NCBI GenBank assembly: GCA_035568175.1
Contig: DATMON010000007.1
Coordinates: 62,001-126,000 of the forward strand
Length of the DNA stretch: 64,000 bases
Origin: AV40 sp035568175
GTDB lineage: Bacteria; Verrucomicrobiota; Verrucomicrobiia; Chthoniobacterales; UBA10450
Direction of reading: 5' to 3'
The notes beneath the pieces are model-generated. The model did no database searches. It was given only the letters and a program-made list of their open reading frames with translations, and was not told the origin of the DNA. Positions 7,948-15,839 of this stretch are shown piece after piece (positions within the stretch are counted from its first letter, which is position 1; every line of letters starts with the position of its first letter). The translations under genes were made by a program, and so were the position numbers.

Positions 7948-10335
7948 TTAAAACCTTTTCGGATGCCAATCCGGATTTTTCAGACTGCCCTCGCCTTTGT
8001 ACTCGAACAGTTTGTAAACCGGCGCCAGCAGGATGCCCGGCCCTTTGGGATCGATCCGCACGTCAAAGTCGAGCTTGTCGTCCATAAAATAAATGTCGCC
8101 GCTTCCGAGCATGGAAAAGAGTCTTCCCGCGACCTCGAAATTCTCAGTGTGAATGATCGCTTTTTGGACGGTGAAATCGCCGCTCGCATTCCGGGCAATG
8201 CTGTAGCCGGCGCCCGGGACAACCAGATTCAAAATTCCGGAGAGCGGGCCGAACACCGGAATGGCGAAAACATCGCCATTAGCCACGTTCATCTTGCCGC
8301 TGCCTTGCATCGCTCGCGAGTTGTCGCCGAGACCGGTGAAATCGTAGGTGCCGCTGAGCTGGCCGTGCGCGGTTTTGTAGTTGTAATAGAGATCGGTCAG
8401 GCGCGGAAAATCTATTGCGTCGACGGCGAGCTTGGCGCGATAATGTGGATCGCCATGCGCCAGCGAAATGTCCGCGCTACCGCGCACGTTACCTGAAAAA
8501 AGTTCGCCGCGAAGATCGGCAATCTGCAGACGATCGTTGGTGAAAAGAAGTTTCCCGGCGATTTTATGGAAGGGCAACGTCTTGCCCAAAAAAACGTAAT
8601 CCATCCCGCCCGGCGCATCGACATTGATTTCAAGTCGCGTGCCTGTGCCGCCGCGAAATTGATAGACGCCGTTCGCTGTAACCGTGGGCGGCTGACGAAA
8701 TTTATAAGGCGCGACGGTTTTCGGCAGATCAGGATCGATCCAAACGGCCGCCTCGGTCGGGCGAACGTTGGCTTTAACGTTCGAGACGCGCACTTCGTGC
8801 TTGGCGAAATCGTAGGTAAAACTTCCGATGCCGACGCCCTCATCGCGCGCGATCTGGAAATTCTCGTAAGTGACCGCGCCGTCCGCGAAATGCACTTTCG
8901 CGGTCGCGCTGTTCATCCATTGCCCGCGAAAACGGGTGCGATCGAGCGCGACATTTCCGTCGCCTTGCCAGCTTTCCGGATGTCGATCTTTCCCGCGAAT
9001 GGCGAGTTGAATGACCGGCTCTCGCGAAAATTCCCATTCGGATAGAAATTCCTGAATCTCCGGTGAAACGAACGCACGCAACGCGCCGAGGGCGACCGGG
9101 CCGTTGACGTTCAGTCGGAATTCCTCCGGCGCTTCGAAAACCTCGGCGCGAAGCTCGCCATTCTGGTGGCGAACATGAATGTCGCGCAACCACGTGCGCT
9201 CGCCATCCCAAGAAAACTCAGCCCGGCATTGCGAGACCGGAAAATTTTTGAATACCGCGTTCTCCACCGCTATGTGACCAATCACTTTCAATTGCGGATG
9301 CGCGCCGGCGAGATTCACCGAACCGGAAAGATCAATCACTGGCGGCGAATTAAAGGTTACATCCGTCAGCGCGTTGCCCGAGTCGATTGATTCGAGAAGC
9401 GATTTGAGATCGAGACTGCTCCGGACTCGAAAAGTTCCGGCGTTAGTTCTCCGGCTCCAGTTCGCCGTTGCGGCAAAGCCGCCCAAGCGATCGTTCCATT
9501 CAAACCGCGGGACATTGAGGGTTTGATCACTCCACTCCGCCGACGCAATGACGTCGCGGACCTCGTAATCCTTTCGCTTGAGCAGATTTCCTTGAAGCGT
9601 CGCTTCGGCGCGCGCGTCTTCGAGCTGCGCGAGGTCGCCGCTAAATTTTACCTGCAGCGAAGGCGGGCCGTTCGGAAAATTAAACCGCTGCAGTTCGGCC
9701 ACGATCCGGCGCAGGATCGACAATCGCTTTTGCCGTTCTTCTTCAGCCAACGGTGGCGATGGCTGATAATCCGACCGTTTGATCAGTTGACCGGTAGCGG
9801 AAACGCGCACGCCGCAAAAAATGCCCTCGGCCTGGCTGACGAAGATTTGCTCCGGCGGAAAATAAATGTGAGCGTGAAATCTTCTGAGCTGCGGCTGCTC
9901 GGTTTTCCCCTGCGGGCCTTTCAGCGGAAGCGTGACTTCGGCGTTGCGAACATCGAGCGCGTTGAGAAACGGCTGATGATGGAAAAAAGCGGCGTAATTG
10001 ATATCGAGGACGATTTCAGTGATGAAGGCGAGAGTGTGGGTGCGGTCTTGATAGCTAAAAATGCGGACGTTCCGCGCGACCAATCCGCGAAAAGGATTGA
10101 GCGTGAGATGGTCAATCGACGCTTCCACACCGCGCCGGTGCAATTCCTCCACGATCCGCGCGCGCCATTCGTGGCCAAACCCTTTTCGCGCCAGATACCA
10201 TCCGCTACCGATCGCGGCCGCGATAACGAGGACAACCCCAACCCGCAAAATGGAAATCGCCAGCCGACGGGCAAAGGTCGATTGCCGATCTTCCGCGAGG
10301 TTCGTGGCGTTGGGTTCTTCGATAATGGTAGGCAT
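7948..10335 (-). CDS. AsmA-like / TamB-like inner-membrane-anchored protein
   Basis: 795 aa. A short cytosolic N-terminus with RRLAISILRVGVVLVIAAAI as a single membrane anchor (about 23-46) is followed by a long beta-rich periplasmic body with the sequence character of AsmA/DUF3971 proteins (VRNVRIF, LDALDVRNAEVTLPL, then many strands such as LQIADLRGELFSGNVRGSADISL and a C-terminal DFDVRIDPKGPGILLAPVYKLFEYKGEGSLKNPDW). AsmA-like proteins form long hydrophobic grooves linked to phospholipid transport to the outer membrane. An outer membrane is therefore implied. The gene is alone on the minus strand between two repeat regions. Confidence 0.82.
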   Translation of the reverse strand: MPTIIEEPNATNLAEDRQSTFARRLAISILRVGVVLVIAAAIGSGWYLARKGFGHEWRARIVEELHRRGVEASIDHLTLNPFRGLVARNVRIFSYQDRTHTLAFITEIVLDINYAAFFHHQPFLNALDVRNAEVTLPLKGPQGKTEQPQLRRFHAHIYFPPEQIFVSQAEGIFCGVRVSATGQLIKRSDYQPSPPLAEEERQKRLSILRRIVAELQRFNFPNGPPSLQVKFSGDLAQLEDARAEATLQGNLLKRKDYEVRDVIASAEWSDQTLNVPRFEWNDRLGGFAATANWSRRTNAGTFRVRSSLDLKSLLESIDSGNALTDVTFNSPPVIDLSGSVNLAGAHPQLKVIGHIAVENAVFKNFPVSQCRAEFSWDGERTWLRDIHVRHQNGELRAEVFEAPEEFRLNVNGPVALGALRAFVSPEIQEFLSEWEFSREPVIQLAIRGKDRHPESWQGDGNVALDRTRFRGQWMNSATAKVHFADGAVTYENFQIARDEGVGIGSFTYDFAKHEVRVSNVKANVRPTEAAVWIDPDLPKTVAPYKFRQPPTVTANGVYQFRGGTGTRLEINVDAPGGMDYVFLGKTLPFHKIAGKLLFTNDRLQIADLRGELFSGNVRGSADISLAHGDPHYRAKLAVDAIDFPRLTDLYYNYKTAHGQLSGTYDFTGLGDNSRAMQGSGKMNVANGDVFAIPVFGPLSGILNLVVPGAGYSIARNASGDFTVQKAIIHTENFEVAGRLFSMLGSGDIYFMDDKLDFDVRIDPKGPGILLAPVYKLFEYKGEGSLKNPDWHPKRF

Positions 10336-10354
10336 TAGCGAACTGGTACAGAGC

Positions 10355-10440
10355 CACAGATGAACACAGATTTACACCGATTTTTACAGTGCAAGCTTCG
10401 CATCTCTTTCATCTGTGGCTCATCTGTGTGAATCTGTCGC
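10355..10440. repeat. Intergenic ATCTGTG/CACAGAT palindromic repeat
   Basis: The stretch contains GCCACAGATGAACACAGATT and, inverted, CATCTGTGGCTCATCTGTGTG about 50 bp away, so it can fold into a long stem. Similar intergenic 'CACAGATGAACACAGAT' and 'CACGGATTACACGGAT' strings (also at 50876-50898 and 52317-52338 here) are common between genes in several phyla. It separates the divergent AsmA-like and DUF420 genes, so promoters of both must lie in or beside it. Confidence 0.6.
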
Positions 10441-10884
10441 GTGACAATCTCTGATCTGCCCGCGATCAATGCGTCTCTCAACGCGGTCAGCACAGTTTTC
10501 ATTGCGGCCGGCTGGTTTTGGATCCGCCGGGATATCTGGCAGCGTCACGTGCCGTGCATGATCATCGCCCTAATCACGTCGACCGGCTTTCTGGTCGGTT
10601 ATATCGTCTATCACGTGCACGCCGGCGAGAAATCCTCCGGCTACACCGGTTTGATCGCGTGGGTTTATTTCCCGCTCTTGATTACGCACGTGTTGCTCGC
10701 GTTTGCCACGCTGCCGCTGGTGATCGTCACGCTGGTGCCTACTTTTCAGCGCCGCTGGGATCGACATCGCCGGGTCGGCCGTTGGACGATGCCGATCTGG
10801 CTCTATGTTTCGGTCACGGGCGTCCTGGTTTACTTCATCCTCTACCATTGGTTTCCGCCGCCGAATCTTGCACTTGGCCAGTAG
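10441..10884 (+). CDS. DUF420 membrane protein (CtaM-like)
   Basis: 147 aa from a GTG start; four to five transmembrane helices. The family signature is seen in INASLNAVSTVFIAAGWFWIRR, HVPCMIIALITSTGFLVGYIVYHVHAG, LLITHVLLAFATLPLVI, and RRVGRWTMPIWLYVSVTGVLVYFILYHW. DUF420/COG2322 proteins such as CtaM assist cytochrome oxidase assembly. No oxidase genes are in the window, so the role here rests on family membership only. Confidence 0.85.
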   Translation: MTISDLPAINASLNAVSTVFIAAGWFWIRRDIWQRHVPCMIIALITSTGFLVGYIVYHVHAGEKSSGYTGLIAWVYFPLLITHVLLAFATLPLVIVTLVPTFQRRWDRHRRVGRWTMPIWLYVSVTGVLVYFILYHWFPPPNLALGQ

Positions 10885-10926
10885 TTGATGTTTGCTCAAG
10901 AAAGCAACCGCAAGGCAAAATAAGCC

Positions 10927-11376
10927 ATGGTGACGATCGCGACATTTAATGAGCCGGATAAAGCGAAGCGTCTTAAGCAGCGCCTTCAACAGGCCGGCAT
11001 CAACGCGGATATTCATAACGAGGGCCATCTTCAAGCGGTCGCGTTCATGTCCCGCCCGCAAGCCAATGCCAAGGTCATGGTGGACGACGCCGATTTCGAA
11101 CGCGCCCAGAATTTAATGATCGAATGGGAGACAAGCGATCCCGACGTCGCTGCTGCCATCATTCGCTGCCCGCAATGCGGGTCGTCCAACATTGAGTATC
11201 CACAAATGACGCGCAAATTCCTGACCCCAGCGTTGGTCGGGCTGCTTTGCGCGATGAGGATCATTCCCAAGGAATTTTATTGTCAGGATTGTCATTACAC
11301 TTGGAGCAACGAGGAAGAGCGCACCATCGGCCGGCTCTGGCACCGGTTCTTCCCGGGACGCGAGGAAGCGACCTAG
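10927..11376 (+). CDS. DUF2007 signal-transducing-type protein with zinc ribbon
   Basis: 149 aa. The N-terminal part (VTIATFNEPDKAKRLKQRLQQAGI ... VDDADFERAQNLM) is a DUF2007 alpha/beta domain related to PII-like folds. The C-terminal part carries a CPQCGSSNIEY knuckle and a second pair YCQDCHYTW, which together make a zinc ribbon. The function of such proteins is unknown. It follows the DUF420 gene by 42 bp. Confidence 0.78.
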   Translation: MVTIATFNEPDKAKRLKQRLQQAGINADIHNEGHLQAVAFMSRPQANAKVMVDDADFERAQNLMIEWETSDPDVAAAIIRCPQCGSSNIEYPQMTRKFLTPALVGLLCAMRIIPKEFYCQDCHYTWSNEEERTIGRLWHRFFPGREEAT

Positions 11377-11445
11377 ATTTTCGGCGCATCGTGGCTGGAA
11401 ATTGGCCGCGTCCGCGACAAAATTACCGCCCGCGCTATTTGAACC

Positions 11446-12285
11446 ATGAAGTGGCTCTTTGTCCTGTTTCTTGCAATCATCATCTTCGGCGGCGCCGCCT
11501 GGTTCGGGTACAACTTTGTTTTCAAAGAAGACATCCAGGTCCGGAAGGAGCAGCGCGGCGAAGTGACTCCCGAACCGAGACTCGACCTGACCCTCCCGGA
11601 ATATGAAGCGGCGGCCAAATTGCGACAGGAAGGAAAAATTCCGGAAGCTCGTGCCGCCCTCACCGCTTTCGTCCAAAAATATCCGACCGGACAGCACGCC
11701 GAAGAAGCCAAGGACTTGTTAGGCGAAGTGAACATCGACATTCTTCTTTCGCGCACGCCCTCGCCCGAGAAAGAAGAATATATCGTCAAACCGGGCGACG
11801 TTTTGCAAAAAGTCGCGCACAAGGTGAAATCGACGCCCGAGCTGATCATGCGAATGAACAACATGAGCGGCACGATGCTTCACATCGGCGAACGCTTACT
11901 CATCTCCCATCCGGATTTCTCCATCGTCGTTCAGCGTAAACCAAAACTGCTGGTGGTCCTCAATCGCGGCGGATTCTTCAAGCAATACCATTTGCGCGAG
12001 GAAAAATTGCCGGCCAAAGCGCCATCCAAAGTCACAGCCAAGGTCGTTGAAGTGATGGCGTGGAACGGTGGCAAACGCGTCGGCTTTGGCACCAAAGAAT
12101 TTATCGGGAGCACGCGCTGGATACGGCTCAGTTCACAGGCCTATACGATTTACTCCCTTCCCGATTCAGCGCATCCGGCGTTGTCCCAGCCGCCGCCTCC
12201 GCAGGGACTTGGCCTCGCCGCGGCCGATGTGGAAGAATTAAGCAGCCTCATCAACAAACAGACTCCGGTCACGATTACCGATTAG
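11446..12285 (+). CDS. LysM-domain envelope protein
   Basis: 279 aa. One N-terminal membrane helix (LFVLFLAIIIFGGAAWFGYNFVF) anchors it. Residues about 48-95 (EYEAAAKLRQEGKIPEARAALTAFVQKYP) look like a single TPR-like hairpin. A LysM module follows at about 108-155 (YIVKPGDVLQKVAHKVKSTPELIMRMNNMSG ... IGERLLI). The C-terminal domain resembles the start of a YkuD-type L,D-transpeptidase fold but no HxxS/SxGCxR catalytic motif is present, so activity is unlikely. It precedes accA by only 4 nt. Confidence 0.75.
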   Translation: MKWLFVLFLAIIIFGGAAWFGYNFVFKEDIQVRKEQRGEVTPEPRLDLTLPEYEAAAKLRQEGKIPEARAALTAFVQKYPTGQHAEEAKDLLGEVNIDILLSRTPSPEKEEYIVKPGDVLQKVAHKVKSTPELIMRMNNMSGTMLHIGERLLISHPDFSIVVQRKPKLLVVLNRGGFFKQYHLREEKLPAKAPSKVTAKVVEVMAWNGGKRVGFGTKEFIGSTRWIRLSSQAYTIYSLPDSAHPALSQPPPPQGLGLAAADVEELSSLINKQTPVTITD

Positions 12286-12289
12286 CACG

Positions 12290-13270
12290 ATGGACCTGCA
12301 ACCGCTCGATTTTGAAAAGCCGATTCTCGAACTGGAACGGCGCTTGCAGGAATTGAAGACGCATTCGCGTGAGCACGATGTCGATCTTGATTCGGAAGTG
12401 GAATCGATCGAAGCCAAACTACGCGACACCCGCCGCCAAGTTTATGGTAACTTGAGCGCGTGGCAGCGCGTCCAGATTGCCCGGCATGTGCAACGGCCTT
12501 TCGCGCTCGATTATATCGAGCGTTGTTTCACTGGCTGGACAGAACTGCACGGCGACCGCCATTTTGCCGATGACAAAGCGATGCCGAGCGGACTGGCGAT
12601 GCTCGATTCGCAACGGTGCGTCGTCATCACCCACCAGAAGGGCCGCAACACCAAAGAAAACGTGATGCGCAATTTCGGCTGCGCCCATCCCGAAGGCTAT
12701 CGCAAAGCGCTTCGCCTGATGCAGCTCGCCGAGAAATTCGGGATGCCGGTGATTTCTTTGATCGACACACCGGGCGCGTTTCCGGGAATCGGTTCGGAAG
12801 AACGCCATATCTCCGAAGCGATCGCGGTCAATCTGCGCGAGATGATGAACTTGCGAATACCGATCATCGCCGCGGTGATTGGTGAAGGCGGCTCAGGCGG
12901 CGCGCTTGGAATCGGCGTGGCCGATCGTGTTTTGATTTTGGAAAACGCCTATTACTCAGTGATCAGCCCGGAAGCTTGTTCCGCGATTTTGTGGCGCGAC
13001 CGGCGTCACGCACCCGAAGCCGCGGAAGCACTAAAGCTGACCGCTCAGGATTTATTGAAACTCGACGTCGTCGACGAAATTGTGGACGAACCCGAAGGCG
13101 GCGCGCACCGCGATTACGAAACGGCCGCGACGAACCTCGGCACAGCGTTGCGACGGAACCTTGAGAATATCATCGCCACGCCGGTCGATCAGTTGCTTAA
13201 GAAACGCTACGCAAAATTTCGCAAACTCGGCAATTTCGCCGAGCCGAAAACGACTTCTGCGCGTTCATAA
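12290..13270 (+). CDS. accA: Acetyl-CoA carboxylase carboxyltransferase subunit alpha
   Basis: 326 aa, typical AccA length. With AccD it transfers the carboxyl group from carboxybiotin to acetyl-CoA, the first step of fatty acid synthesis. Diagnostic segments: LDFEKPILELERRLQEL at the start, WQRVQIARHVQRPFALDY, FTGWTELHGDRHFADD, the crotonase-like oxyanion region FPGIGSEERHISEAIAVN, and GEGGSGGALGIGVADRVLILENAYYSVISPEACSAILW. Its start lies 4 nt after the LysM gene stop. Confidence 0.97.
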   Translation: MDLQPLDFEKPILELERRLQELKTHSREHDVDLDSEVESIEAKLRDTRRQVYGNLSAWQRVQIARHVQRPFALDYIERCFTGWTELHGDRHFADDKAMPSGLAMLDSQRCVVITHQKGRNTKENVMRNFGCAHPEGYRKALRLMQLAEKFGMPVISLIDTPGAFPGIGSEERHISEAIAVNLREMMNLRIPIIAAVIGEGGSGGALGIGVADRVLILENAYYSVISPEACSAILWRDRRHAPEAAEALKLTAQDLLKLDVVDEIVDEPEGGAHRDYETAATNLGTALRRNLENIIATPVDQLLKKRYAKFRKLGNFAEPKTTSARS

Positions 13271-13276
13271 TTGGTG

Positions 13277-14068
13277 ATGCGACTCGGGGATTGTCGATCT
13301 TGCGGATGTTTTGCTGCCATTTTTCTCGCAGCAGCGGTTTCCGCCAAAGCCGGATCAGCCACCGGTTTCAATTTTCAGCGCGACACGCTCGCCTTCGCGA
13401 ATACAACCGTGTTCGAGTACCACAATGGCGAAGTTGTTTCACGGTGGAGTCGCAAATCGGACCGCTACACGCGTCGCTGTTTCGTGATGACCCGGACGGT
13501 CGAGCAGTTTTACAAATTCGCGCGGTTCGATCCGAATTATCAGCCCTTGGACGAAAGCGAGCTCCATAAACGTCTTCGCGCGGTCACGCGCAAACCACCG
13601 TGGCACGATCCATTGCCGCCGGAAAAGCGGATCGTCTTTCCCGGTTATCGCAATTTGCGCGAAATGAGTCAGGCGCACACCAGGCTAATGCAAAGGAACA
13701 TCGGACTGGGCTGGGTCGCTTATCTCCGGCCGGGAAATTTCCGGATGTTTTATTTGCATAACCGTGATTATCAGAAAAAAACACACGAAGAGCTCGAGCA
13801 AACGCTCGCCCGTGGCGAATTTTTCATCGCGTATCTCTCCGACTATCCGATTCTTCATATCAACCATTCCGTTCTCGTTTACACTCACGACGGCCACCGA
13901 TCAGCTGACGGCACTGATCATTATCTCGTCTACGATCCGAATCACCCCGATGGGCCGCGTCATTTGAAATGGCTGCCGGCCAAGCGCGAGTTCAACTTCG
14001 AGAAAGACCAGGAATTTGTCGGCGGGTTCACCCGCGTCTTTCAAGTTTACGGGAAATTTCTGCAATAG
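13277..14068 (+). CDS. Secreted protein of unknown function
   Basis: About 263 aa from the ATG at 13277 (TTG and GTG at 13271/13274 are alternatives). A signal peptide is plausible: a Cys-containing hydrophobic stretch (CGCFAAIFLAAAVSAKAGSA) near residues 10-28. The mature part has RIVFPGYRNLREMSQAH, GLGWVAYLRPGNFRMF, and a C-terminal HSVLVYTHDG...TDHYLVYDPNHPDGPRHLKW, where Cys/His pairs loosely recall papain-like or C39-like domains. No family is recognised with confidence. Only 6 nt follow accA. Confidence 0.6.
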   Translation: MRLGDCRSCGCFAAIFLAAAVSAKAGSATGFNFQRDTLAFANTTVFEYHNGEVVSRWSRKSDRYTRRCFVMTRTVEQFYKFARFDPNYQPLDESELHKRLRAVTRKPPWHDPLPPEKRIVFPGYRNLREMSQAHTRLMQRNIGLGWVAYLRPGNFRMFYLHNRDYQKKTHEELEQTLARGEFFIAYLSDYPILHINHSVLVYTHDGHRSADGTDHYLVYDPNHPDGPRHLKWLPAKREFNFEKDQEFVGGFTRVFQVYGKFLQ

Positions 14069-14070
14069 GA

Positions 14071-14136
14071 GTTGTAGCTGCCGATGTCCTCATCGGCAGA
14101 ATTCGCAGCTCTGCCGCCAGTGACGGCGGCTACAAC
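14071..14136. repeat. Two-hairpin element with GTTGTAGC/GCTACAAC ends
   Basis: 66 bp with terminal inverted repeats GTTGTAGC and GCTACAAC enclosing two hairpins: CTGCCGATG-TCCT-CATCGGCAG and GCCGCC-AGT-GACGGCGGC-type. The reverse complement is nearly identical (54 of 57 positions outside a central spacer) to the element inside the AMP-ligase gene at 21183-21253. Its right end supplies the TTGTAG containing the stop codon of the esterase gene at 14130. Confidence 0.85.
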
Positions 14137-14936
14137 GGTTTAGGCGGAAATAAAAACCGCAGCGCCGGTTCAACTCGATTCGCCCAAGCGCCTTCGCTGT
14201 GGTCGCCACCGTCGATTTCGTGGTAATGCAAATCCTCGAACGGATGCCAGCCTTTCTCGATGAGTGCCGCGCATAAAGTGCGCGCGCGTTCCCAGCCTGG
14301 TTCGTGAGTGCCTGTATCCAGCCAGACCTTGAGCGGCAGTTTCCGATCTAGCTCATTCACCATTTTTACAATCGCTTCATCATCCCACCAGACCGACGGC
14401 GACATCGCGATCAGCCGCGTGAAAACATTTGGAAACCACAGGCCTAACGAAAGCGTCAGAAGCCCGCCGAGCGATGAACCGCCCAGACCCGTGAATTCAG
14501 CTTCCGGTTCCGTGCGATATTGTTTGTCGATGTAAGGCTTAAGCTCTTCGATCAAAAAGCCGCCGTATTTTCGCGCCCAACCTTTGCTTCGTTTTTTCCG
14601 TTTCGCACTCGCATCAATCACTCCCGGAGTAGGCGCATATTCGTGAATGCGATCTTCGCCCGTATTCGCGATCGCTACGATGATCAACGGCGCGATCAGG
14701 TTTTGCCGGACCAATCGTTGTGCAGTTTCATCCACGCCCCACTCGACTCCGGCAAACGAAGTGGCCGCGTCAAAAACGTTCTGTCCATCCTGCAAATACA
14801 AAACCGGATGACGTTTTCGCGAGAAACGCGAGTAACCGCGCGGCAACCAAACCAGAACGTCGCGGCGATTTCCGAGGATCTTCGATGGAAATCCGCGGTG
14901 CCGCCTGATTGTTCCCGTAAGTGTGTGCTTAGGCAT
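14130..14936 (-). CDS. Esterase family alpha/beta hydrolase (PF00756-type)
   Basis: 268 aa. It resembles Fes/IroE/antigen-85-type esterases: RRDVLVWLPRGYSRF, HPVLYLQDGQNVFD, then the nucleophile elbow FTGLGGSSLGGLLTLS (Ser in GxSxGG), and the C-terminal histidine region IDGGDHSEGAWANR. No signal peptide is seen, so it acts in the cytosol or is exported otherwise. Its TAG stop (14130-14132) falls inside the inverted end of the two-hairpin element, so that insertion set the present C-terminus (FPPKPL). Confidence 0.87.
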   Translation of the reverse strand: MPKHTLTGTIRRHRGFPSKILGNRRDVLVWLPRGYSRFSRKRHPVLYLQDGQNVFDAATSFAGVEWGVDETAQRLVRQNLIAPLIIVAIANTGEDRIHEYAPTPGVIDASAKRKKRSKGWARKYGGFLIEELKPYIDKQYRTEPEAEFTGLGGSSLGGLLTLSLGLWFPNVFTRLIAMSPSVWWDDEAIVKMVNELDRKLPLKVWLDTGTHEPGWERARTLCAALIEKGWHPFEDLHYHEIDGGDHSEGAWANRVEPALRFLFPPKPL

Positions 14937-14954
14937 GAAAGCGAAACGCTTCTA

Positions 14955-15122
14955 AGTCATTCCGAGCTAAAGTGCCAGTCCGGCTCGGACCGAGGAATCT
15001 CTTACACGCCGTCTCAGAGACACGCTTGTCATTCTGAGCATAGCGAAGAATCTCTGATCATTCTTCTGCGTTGCTGTTCGGAGGAAAGTCAGAGATGTTT
15101 CGCTTCCGCTCAACATGACAAG
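14955..15122. repeat. GTCATTCTGAGC-family inverted repeat
   Basis: Arms at 15025-15057 and 15089-15122 are inverted copies of about 33 bp (left arm starts CTTGTCATTCTGAGCATAGC, right arm ends TCAACATGACAAG). A third, weaker copy starts at 14956 (GTCATTCCGAGC ... GAGGAATCTC). Sequences of this type occur widely as dispersed bacterial repeats. The region separates divergent esterase-like genes and so must contain, or sit beside, two promoters. Confidence 0.75.
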
Positions 15123-15128
15123 TCGTAA

Positions 15129-15839
15129 ATGAACGAACGTTATATCAAATGGCACACGCCCTGGCTCAGCCGCGATTTTGAAATGCTCGCCTTCGGCGAC
15201 GGTGGCGGTCTGCCTTTGATTTTATTTCCGACGTCGTTTGGCCGTTATTACCAAAACAAAGATTTTGGTCTGGTCGGTTCAGTCGCTGATTACGTCGACT
15301 CGGGCCGAGTCACCGTTTATTGCCCGGACGCGATCGATCTCGATAGTTTTTACAACAAGGGAATTCATCCGGCCGATCGGATGCGGACTCATAACGCTTA
15401 CGAAAACGTGATCGTGCGCGATGTGTTCGAACACGCGCGGCGCGAATGTCATTGTCATCGTGTGGCCGTGTGCGGTGCGAGTCTCGGGGCGTATCACGCC
15501 GGCAACATCGCGTTTCGCCATCCCGATCTAGTCAGCAATTTCATCAGTCTGAGCGGCTCGTTCGACATCAGCGATTTTTTTGACGGTTATCACGACGACA
15601 ACATTTATTTCAACAGTCCTTTCGAATATCTGCCCAACACGACCGATCCCTGGAAATTTAATCACATGGGCATCATCATCGGCACCGGCGAATGGGACAA
15701 CACCCGCCACGAATCCTACCAGCTTTCGGAGATTCTGAACTCGAAAGGAATTCAGCACTGGCTCGATGACGGCAAATGGCGCGGCCACGATTGGAATTAC
15801 TGGCGCGACATGTTGCCCTATTATTTGTCGAAGTTGTGA
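15129..15839 (+). CDS. Esterase-like alpha/beta hydrolase
   Basis: 236 aa, ATG seven bases after the repeat. It begins YIKWHTPWLSRDFEML, has ILFPTSFGRYYQN, the nucleophile elbow VAVCGASLGAYHA (GxSxG), FISLSGSFDIS, and the histidine GHDWNYWRDMLPYYL near the C-terminus: an Ser-Asp/Glu-His esterase of the PF00756 group, short form. Substrate unknown. It is divergent from a longer esterase of the same superfamily and its stop overlaps the GTG start of nfo (GTGA). Confidence 0.85.
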   Translation: MNERYIKWHTPWLSRDFEMLAFGDGGGLPLILFPTSFGRYYQNKDFGLVGSVADYVDSGRVTVYCPDAIDLDSFYNKGIHPADRMRTHNAYENVIVRDVFEHARRECHCHRVAVCGASLGAYHAGNIAFRHPDLVSNFISLSGSFDISDFFDGYHDDNIYFNSPFEYLPNTTDPWKFNHMGIIIGTGEWDNTRHESYQLSEILNSKGIQHWLDDGKWRGHDWNYWRDMLPYYLSKL

